DNA of 64,000 nucleotides from Pomphorhynchus laevis (lineage: Eukaryota; Acanthocephala; Palaeacanthocephala; Echinorhynchida; Pomphorhynchidae), in the NCBI GenBank assembly GCA_012934845.2, contig WNNJ02002899.1:1-64000 (forward strand), given 5' to 3'. The translations under genes were made by a program, and so were the position numbers. Below the pieces are notes generated by a model that saw only the letters and a list, made by a program, of their open reading frames with translations, did no database searches and was not told where the DNA came from. Positions 56,801 through 64,000 of the stretch are shown here, piece by piece; the first letter of the stretch is position 1, and every line of letters starts with the position of its first letter.

Positions 56801-57629
56801 CGGAATCAGTTGCTATTAAATGCAATTTATCATTTAATGACACTTTCACTGCAATTCGGCATAGAACAACATCAGCTCACTTGCTTACTGACGACATAAA
56901 AAACCTATGAAATTATGCTCTTTCGATACAAGCTACCGGTTTACCAAACAGGACTTTTTAGTTTCTCTATCATTGACCGCGCTGTCATATTCCTGAAAAG
57001 TCCATTACATGCGATGCTAAGAAGAGAACTGGTTTTTCGCGAAGTCGAGTTCTTTTCGAAAATGAAGACATCTAGAACAGTATTCAGCAGTGGATCGGTC
57101 GCTACTAAACAGGTGACATTTTCAAATTCACTAGCTAACAAATCACGGGCAATATTATATTGAATTATCGTGAGTCCAGCAGTTGGACGTACGTCTTACG
57201 AATAATGGGTGTTTCAAAGCAGATGTTTTTGGCGGGTCCTTCACCGTCCAATTGTAGCGTACGCTCAAAGCATCGTGGAATTTTGCTTTGGTCAACTTAT
57301 TACCTGTTTATACGCTTATCCGATAAACTTAATGATGCAATTTTTCATATGCAAATTTGTTGTTTTTCATATGACGCTATCCTTTAAAATTCTCTCAATT
57401 TTTGATCTCATTCATTGTTCCTTTGATTTTGTATATACATTGCGACAACGTTTTAAATGTTGCCAAATCATCTCTTTCTAATTCATTTTGAAGTTGTTGG
57501 CACATTTGAAATCCCCAATCATAGAACAAGTTTGTATACTCGGCTGGGTCAATTATCCCAATCATCCGTATCAAAATAGTAACACTAAAATGTTAACTTT
57601 AGTGTCGTCTGTTATAATTAGATCAGTGA
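56801..57629. other. Intron sequence, unassigned
   Basis: Several short open frames on both strands with no recognised domain; composition less AT-rich than the surroundings, perhaps an old transposon. Confidence 0.35.
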
Positions 57630-59830
57630 TAACCGAGTAATATGTCATAGCCGCTACCTATAATTCGGACCAGGAGGTCATGGTTCTTGTGAATTTCACC
57701 TAGACATATGTAGACATTGGCTATGCTAAAGAGTTTGCCGGTCTTAACAAATGATATAACTAAACAAGAAAGGGCTAAACACTAGCATAGTCAATGTATA
57801 CATACAGCCAGGTGAAATTCACAAGAACCATGACCTCTGGACCGAATTTTAGGTAGCGGCTATAGCATGTTATTCGGTGACTTCAACGAAAGAACTGGTC
57901 GTTGGATTAATGCAGCACTCCGCAGAGCAAGGAACGGCTATCTTATACACAAACCACTAACCCCCAGCTTTCATTGATATACAACAAATTCACTCCTCGA
58001 CAAATTACTGCTACATAGGATGTGGTTGTTAAAACCCATCCACACTAAACAGTCGCGCCAACAGCTGACCACCTATCATGACCTAATACGCTGGCGGCTA
58101 GAAGAAGATACGTTGCTTAGAAGGAGGTTTCACCTTGATCCATTCAGAGTGGCTTTCTTTCAGGCAGCTATACAACTCTTCTCCAAGGTCGCATTTACGA
58201 TCCCATTCCAACAAAACTTAAGGTTCTAGTAAAAATGCTACACCTTTCCAATCTCTCTGTTTCCTTCAGGCAGGTTCTCTCGATTGAATACTGGAGTTCA
58301 AAATATATGATCTAGCTGAATAGGGACAAGGGCAAGTATTACTCTTGTTAGTCCCTCTCAGGTTTCTTTCTGAAAGATATTCAAGAATGAGAAATATGTC
58401 CGTTGGCGAGGGAGAGCGTCGGGGTGGATTAATAGCGTAGGCCTTGATAAAGTTTTAGAGGAGTCACTAGCCCTACACAACTACGAAGCCACGCTTTCTC
58501 CACAACTAATCCTGCCTTAGAGTGACTTCAAGAGCATGGACTTATCTGTTACGGATATCCTTAACTCCTGGAGCCCACTTCCGGACACCTACAAATCCGT
58601 CGATCCACTCTCTTCTCGAGTTTGTCAGCTTTTGACAGCCGATCACAGAAGAGAGGTGGTCGTCACAATGCTGTTAGACTCACCATCCGATGTATCCGGC
58701 ATCAATTGTAGTCGACATATAGTTTTGCCTTAGAATAAATCATGTTCATGTCCCGAAGACCTGCGGCCCATTTAAATTAAAAATGCCCTCATCTTCATTT
58801 ACGAAAAAGTGCTTGTGCGTAGAATCCGCGTCCATCTAAGTAGGCGTAATTAAATCCCACCTAGTTTTCATGGGCTTGTCAAAAATCTCTCGGTTCATTT
58901 AGCAATTGGTGAAGTTCGTCAATTTTGTCAAGATAACAGTCATAAGCTTGCTGTGCCTGTTTTTCTTGAATTTTCTGCAGCAATTGACCGCCTCTCCATT
59001 CCCTTCGTAATCTCCTCTTTCAGATACCTGAGGCTGCCTGCGAGAATTGTTAACAGGGTGTAGATACTGATGTACACCAAGCGGTCCTACAGTAAAGACG
59101 ACCCTGGTGCACGTAAGTTCTACCCTATTACAAGTGTACATCAAGGTTCCCCACTTTCTCCTATCTTATATCTTGCTAGCTAAATTGTTCTCTTCAAGGC
59201 TTTCAAACGCGATCAACATCTTGTGGTATATGCTGATGATACTACATCCCTGTTTTCTGGACGCAGGTGCAGAGATGTAGTCTTGGACATCAGTCGATTA
59301 TTTTTAAGATTAAAAGATCAATTATCCCATTCCATTCTTGTTATAAACTCTGAAAAATCGAAGGTGGTAATATTTCATGTCGCCCCTGCAACAAAAAAGA
59401 AACTTAAGAGGCTAGTACCCTCTGCGCTCTCCTCCATTTTGCAGCCTCAACCACTCCCTATCTTCACGAGTCGGGTAAAATATATGGGGTGCATCGTTAC
59501 GGTGAACTGGTCGGCGAAAGCTGACCTGGATAGACTTAAACGTATTTTGAAGAGAAATATGTGGGCTCTGAAACTGGCGCAGCATCTGTCATAATGGGAA
59601 AACTCAAATATGTCTTTATGATTTTTGGGCTATCTCGGGATTAGTTTTCTTCTCTAGAGAACGTCCCCCAGAGCAAAGACTAAGGTTTATCAAGCTAATC
59701 ATCTCGAAATTAACGACCATAGTCCACCTCGAATGCGGATGAGCTCCTCATTCGGAGGTTGAGAGACACCGAATAGTTCTGTAGGAGATCGACCCGCTGG
59801 TTCGGCCGGGGGTTCAGAGCTTTATGGAAC
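57630..59830 (+). mobile_element. LINE family A, copy 6, with 5' foldback
   Basis: Plus-strand LINE-A: endonuclease end (57790-58020, LLFGDFNERTGRW-like), linker (58020-58230), internal loss, 58536-58733 (LSVTDILNSWSPLPDTYKSV), RT with MVYADDTTSLFSGRR (59223-59594) and the 3' end near 59830. The first ~110 bases (57640-57750) are the same endonuclease segment in the opposite orientation, so the 5' end folds back on itself. Many frame changes. Confidence 0.85.
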
Positions 59831-60034
59831 TGAGGCCGTTACAATGTTGCGGAGAAGACGTAGATTTAAGTATGTATGGTTAAGATAGAGTTGTTGATGA
59901 TTTTGTAATTTAAGAACAAATTTATTTATCAATTGATTGTCATGAATGATTTTGTAACTGGTTTTCAATGCGAAAGTCATCTTTATTACCTAGCAACTAT
60001 TTTATATATACTAAATTTTCGTAACAGTAACCAA

Positions 60035-60250
60035 CCAGAGACAAATTATTTATTTCGACAACGTTTCGATCCTCACTAGGATCCTTATCAAGTCAAATTA
60101 TTGTAATCAGATTGAACAATTAGAACATTTTTCTAAAAAATCTAATTGTTCAATCTGATTACAATAATTTGACTTGATAAAGGTCCTAGTGAGGATCGAA
60201 ACGTTGTCGAAATAAACAATTTGTCTCTGGTCTTTGGTTGGTTACTGCTA
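60035..60250. repeat. Foldback with hammerhead-like box (in right arm)
   Basis: Mirror copy of 45815-46070; contains CCTAGTGAGGATCGAAAC and GAAAC-GTT-GTC on both strands. Confidence 0.65.
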
Positions 60251-60506
60251 CAATAATTTGGCATTTGAAAGTATTATATATGGATCCCAGCCCACTGCTA
60301 TTGTATTCAGCTTTATTATATATAAATGCTAAAGGATACTAAGGGACGAACTCATCCAACGGCACTACATTGAAAAAAATTACAAGAGATTTTCTTTATT
60401 GTTATTCGCCCAATAAATCATACAATTTCAATACGCCCGAGCGTACCAGTTTTGCTCCCCGATAAGACGCAGTACTGGATTTCAAAGTTTTAATCTTCTT
60501 TCCAGA

Positions 60507-60735
60507 CTTGTATGTACGACATTTGTTCTCGAACTTAATTCTGTCGAAGAACTAACTAAATTGAGCTAATCACATTGACTTTAACTGCAAATCGATAAAT
60601 CGACTTGAGTTAAAGTCTATTGAATTTAACTCAAGTCGTTTTAATCGATTAATATCAAAAGGCTCTAATCATTTGGTCCTTTTATAATATTTAGCTATAG
60701 TGATATTTAAATTGATAGATACAATAGTGATATTT
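60507..60735. repeat. Direct repeat flanking LINE fragment (left)
   Basis: ~225-bp sequence with an internal hairpin (CGACTTGAGTTAAA / TTTAACTCAAGTCG). It recurs at 61355-61575 in the same orientation and, reversed, at 45330-45545. Confidence 0.85.
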
Positions 60736-60744
60736 AAATTGCCC

Positions 60745-61345
60745 CCCATGAGTTTAGGATATCTGTGATAGATAAGTCCCTGCTTCTGAAGTCACGCCAA
60801 GGCGGGAATGGTTGAGTGATTGAGTGACTTTATAATTATGTATGGATAGTAACTCCTCCAAAACTTTTGTAAGGTATATGCTACCGATTCAACTCAAGGC
60901 TCTATCCTTCCAGCAGACAAACTTCTCCTTCTTGAATATTTTCCAAAATGAAGACTGAGAAGGGTTAAGGCGAACAATGCGCGCCCTATCCCCACTCAGA
61001 TTGAATCTATATATAGTGCTCCATTATTCATTCGAGAGGACTTGTCTGGCGGAAGATAGCGATTAGGAAGATTAGCATTTTAGCTAGGACCTTGAGTTTT
61101 GTCGGAGTGGGATTGTATATTTGACCTTTATAGGTAGTCGATAGAAACGCTGTAGCTTGCGAAGATAGGTATGAAGGTAGGAATTAAATTCGGTCAAACT
61201 CTCATTTCCAATTCCGGGGAAGAGTTGGATAGCTTCCTCTAAGAAGGCTACTCTGATAGGATCAAAGTGAAACTCCTTCTAAGCAACGTATCTTTCTCTA
61301 TCCGCCAGCGAATTAGGTCATGAGGGTATGTTGTTGTCGCGACTG
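60745..61345 (-). mobile_element. LINE family A, fragment (copy 7)
   Basis: Linker region only, equivalent to 40.43-41.02 kb; frames broken. It sits exactly between two ~225-bp direct repeats. Confidence 0.85.
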
Positions 61346-61354
61346 CTTAGTCGC

Positions 61355-61575
61355 TATGTTTGTTCTACATTTGTTCTCGAACATTAATTCTTTCGAAGAA
61401 CTAACTAAATTGAGCTAATCACATTGACTTTAACTGCAAATCGATAAATCGACTTGAGTTAAATTTGATTGAATTTAAGTCAAGTCGTTTTTATCAATTA
61501 ATAACAAAAGGCTCTAATCATTTGGCCATTTTATAATATTTAGTTATAGTGATATTTAAATTGATAGATAAAGTG
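61355..61575. repeat. Direct repeat flanking LINE fragment (right)
   Basis: Second copy of 60507-60735, a little more diverged in the hairpin loop. It is not part of the large inverted repeat, which ends at about 61345. Confidence 0.8.
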
Positions 61576-62244
61576 GAAATTTAAAATATCGACTGTAACT
61601 GTGTAATAGTTAACTATACCGACTTTAACTGTTCTTCTTTTAACGAAGAACAGTCACTTATTCGCTATTTAGTTTGAATAATTTCTCATTGTATAATGCT
61701 GCTCAAAGAAAATAAATGACTTCATCTGAGCAAATAAAAAAATATTAAATTACGATTTAATATTTATATTTAATTATAATTTATAATTAAAAATGAAAAT
61801 ATATATTTTTTACTTAAACAATTTTGAAGAGCAAGTTCCACACATTCTAGAATATCTAAAATACGTAAACATAAATTATAAAAATTTAACGCAATACGAA
61901 ATTTGTTAATAAAAATTGCTTAGATAAAAAAGAGGAGCACACGTCAATAGTACTCAACATAAAATACTTCATTTTCTACTTATAATGTTTAATCAAATAT
62001 AAAGTTAATGTATAAATTAAAGTTAAAAAGTTTGTTGTTAATTAAAAATAACTGTTCCGTAATCAAATAAAAAATTAATTTTATTTGATTTTAATTCAAT
62101 TTTTTAATTGCATTTTTGCTCTTATGATCGAAATGTCATTATTATGAAATAATAAAAATTTAAAGTTGTCTTAGATATAGACATTAATGGAATGCGTAGT
62201 GGAATTGCAAATAAAATATTTTATTAATGGATTCATACTCTTAG

Positions 62245-62321
62245 GTCAAGCGTTTGCTGTAAAATGCGATGTAGATGAGGTTATGCTACCAATTATGAAC
62301 AGTTCTTCAGCAGATAGATAT
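62245..62321 (+). CDS. M1AP-like protein, exon 6
   Basis: 77-nt exon between acceptor CATACTCTTAG and donor GTATGT. It enters in phase 1, completing a Gly codon with exon 5 (YVE-G-QAFAVKCDVDEVMLPI), and leaves in phase 0 after SSADRY. VKCDVDEVMLP matches M1AP LKCDLQERLLCP. The rest of the protein (the M1AP SLTYGLPF-like part) is not found before the window ends. Confidence 0.6.
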
Positions 62322-63800
62322 GTATGTTTTAAATTTTGTTTATTTAGTGTCGACATTTCACTTATAATAAAAATTAGAAATAAATTGTCGTCAAAGGGTT
62401 ACCCAATGCTTTTATTGTCTTAAAGGGCTACCCATTGCTTGATGACTTCTGCTTTATACAGCACATAGTTGAAACTGAATGATCAGCAATCCTACAATGC
62501 GATATTAATAATTATCATATTAAATTAATATAACTATTAATATTAGTATTATATTATATATTAGTTTTAATATTTATAGAATTATATATTAATAATATTT
62601 ATATCATATATTTATATATTATATAAATATCTTAATTCATATAAATATTGTATTATAATATTTATATAATATTTATATTATATATTATAATCAGTAATAT
62701 CAAATTAATAAATATTATACCTGAGTAGATATCGGTTTATATGAATAAAATACTGTATATGAATAAATATTTTATTTATTTGAATAAATAAAATATGTAA
62801 GGCAAAAAATACTTCATTCGAAAATATATACAAAATAATCTACAAAACTTGTAAATTATTAGGAGCATGCGAATGAAAGATCTCTTACAATAGAAGTTTA
62901 CAATAGCTGAATTAATTAAAAAATAATCTGAGGATATTTATTATGCCATTGTAACTTTTCGTCATGTGCTAGCTTTTCAAATACCTGGCTTAACCATTGC
63001 ATTGAGATACAAATTAATCTACAAAACTTGTAGATTATTAGGAGCATGCGAATGAAAGATCTCTTACAATATAAGTTAATAACCCTATAATAGCTGAATT
63101 AATTAAAAAATAATCTGAGGATATTTATTATGCCACTAACATTTCACACAAATGATAAAATACCGCATAAAAAATCATGACATCAAAAGTCATTTGCTAT
63201 GATTTGAATTATCGGTCACTTCCTCGACTGCATGCTTTAACAATTGCATTGTGATTAGTTGGTTTGGGTCAAGGGTGTTGGTAAGGTCAGTAGTTAGCGA
63301 ATAGATTTGCTTGATTGACAATTTGTAAAGGACAGGGCAATAAAGAAGATTAAAAATTGGTGGGCATTGAATTTGACACAATTTTCAGCGGTAATAATTC
63401 AAACGATCGTGCATGGGACACGGATTATCAAAGTTTATCGTGATACCCGTGTATATGTGGCGGACGACAAGTGACCTTTTATTTGCGTGTGGTTTATGCC
63501 ATAGTGATTTCAAGGTATTTGAGGCTGAGGATATTTCAGTATCCATTGCAAAGAGCTTAGTAGTAAATTGTTCAAGATGTTGTTTGAACGCGGATGTTTC
63601 AGAAAGACAACAATATTGTCGGTAGTAATATTATGCGTTATATGTTTATATGTTTAAAGTTAATGAAACTTGTTTCCAGTAAAATTTAATTTCCTACCGT
63701 AAATAGTTTATTAAAAGTATAATTACTTCTAATAAATTGTATGATATTTTATATTTATTTTTTTATTATAATTATATAATAATTTAATAATTACAATATT
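62322..63800. other. AT-rich, tandem pair of ~112-bp repeats
   Basis: 62500-62710 is nearly pure A/T. A ~112-bp sequence (AATCTACAAAACTTGTA ... GAGGATATTTATTATGCCA) occurs at 62836-62947 and 63016-63135. Two unassigned frames follow (63381-63190 minus; 63413-63625 plus). Confidence 0.5.
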
Positions 63801-63807
63801 ACTATAT

Positions 63808-64000
63808 TCAAACTAGTCATTTATTGTTTCCTAATTTTAAGTTGATATACCTGTGCAGTTATTGTTACTATTGAAATTTTGATGACTATTTTTTTCTACA
63901 TGCTGTTTTAATCTTATCTATAAGTCAATAGCAGTACGCTACATTTCAGTACTTGTGGATCTAATCATCTACTGATCCAATACCTACGTTTCGGTCCTTT
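63808..64000. repeat. Repeat family R, second locus (runs off the window)
   Basis: Begins CAAACTAGTCATTTATTG, CTAATTTTAAGTTGATATAC, then GATGACTATTTTTTTCTACA ... CTACTGATCCAATACCTACG TTTCGGTCC. It matches 31466-31540 and 31163-31280. On the minus strand GGACCGAAAC-GTAG-GTA looks like the end of a minimal-stem-III hammerhead; its other half would lie beyond 64000. Confidence 0.65.

Larger units (their letters stand above)
59090..61345. repeat. Right arm of large inverted repeat
   Basis: Complementary to 44712-46975: 3' end of LINE-A copy 6, the same ~900-bp spacer in reverse, then a LINE-A fragment (copy 7, 60745-61345, minus strand) that is the mirror of the end of copy 4. Confidence 0.88.
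55679..62244 (+). other. M1AP-like intron, 6.6 kb, mostly repeats
   Basis: Contains the right arm of the inner inverted repeat, LINE-A copies 6 and 7 and the right arm of the large inverted repeat. It joins exon 5 to exon 6 in phase 1. Confidence 0.5.

Noticed and set aside
63190-63381. Minus-strand frame with PVLYKLSIKQIYSLTTDLTN
   Set aside because: Looks protein-like, but no acceptor, no family match and a stop just upstream; left unassigned.
63413-63625. Plus-strand frame with CGLCHSDF and CSRCC, perhaps a MULE-type transposase N-terminus
   Set aside because: The spacing recalls zinc ribbons of Mutator-like proteins, but the frame ends after 70 codons and nothing else of the transposase is visible.

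Overview
This is a strikingly AT-rich stretch of animal (metazoan) nuclear DNA. The evidence is a retinal-homeobox (Rx/rax) gene with the paired-class intron between homeodomain residues 46 and 47, a three-exon Mediator subunit MED22, mitochondrial ribosomal protein mL54, an SLC10-family transporter, and several exons that match the vertebrate meiosis protein M1AP. GT-AG introns range from 62 bp to over 6 kb. The clade cannot be fixed from the sequence alone.

Layout. 0.7-3.2 kb: decayed LINE (family B, minus). 4.5-6.6 kb: Penelope-like (PLE) reverse transcriptase, a conserved ~300-bp module, then a second copy of the RT 3' end. 7.7-8.1: mL54 (plus). 9.3-10.6: LINE-B (plus). 12.2-13.8: SLC10 transporter (minus). 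16.0-21.7: Rx in three exons (minus); intron 1 holds a PLE GIY-YIG fragment and inverted plus tandem units carrying hammerhead-ribozyme cores. 21.7-26.2: AT-rich, no gene seen. 27.7-28.4: truncated ubiquilin-like gene. 29.0-30.9: MED22 (minus); intron 2 is full of PLE pieces. 32-33 and 36.1 kb: one LINE-A copy split by a 2.9-kb array of ~297-bp units, ten of them with a textbook type I hammerhead core, arranged head-to-head. 36.3-48.9: LINE-A copies, one nearly full length (39.0-42.9 kb) with a 16-bp target-site duplication. 49.8-62.3: M1AP-like gene (plus), whose introns hold a degenerate minisatellite, a 317-bp hAT MITE, two nested inverted repeats and more LINE-A. 62.3-64.0: mostly AT-rich, ending in a repeat family also seen at 31.2 kb.

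The most interesting system is the set of hammerhead-bearing repeats. At least two unrelated families (a ~297-bp type I family and a ~327-bp type III-like family), plus hammerhead-like relics in a third and fourth family, sit in one window together with both PLE RT and PLE GIY-YIG remnants. They look like animal retrozymes or PLE terminal repeats. The clearest families share an inverted (head-to-head) arrangement. The host genes are ordinary housekeeping and developmental genes, and most of the PLE and hammerhead sequence lies in their introns or between them.
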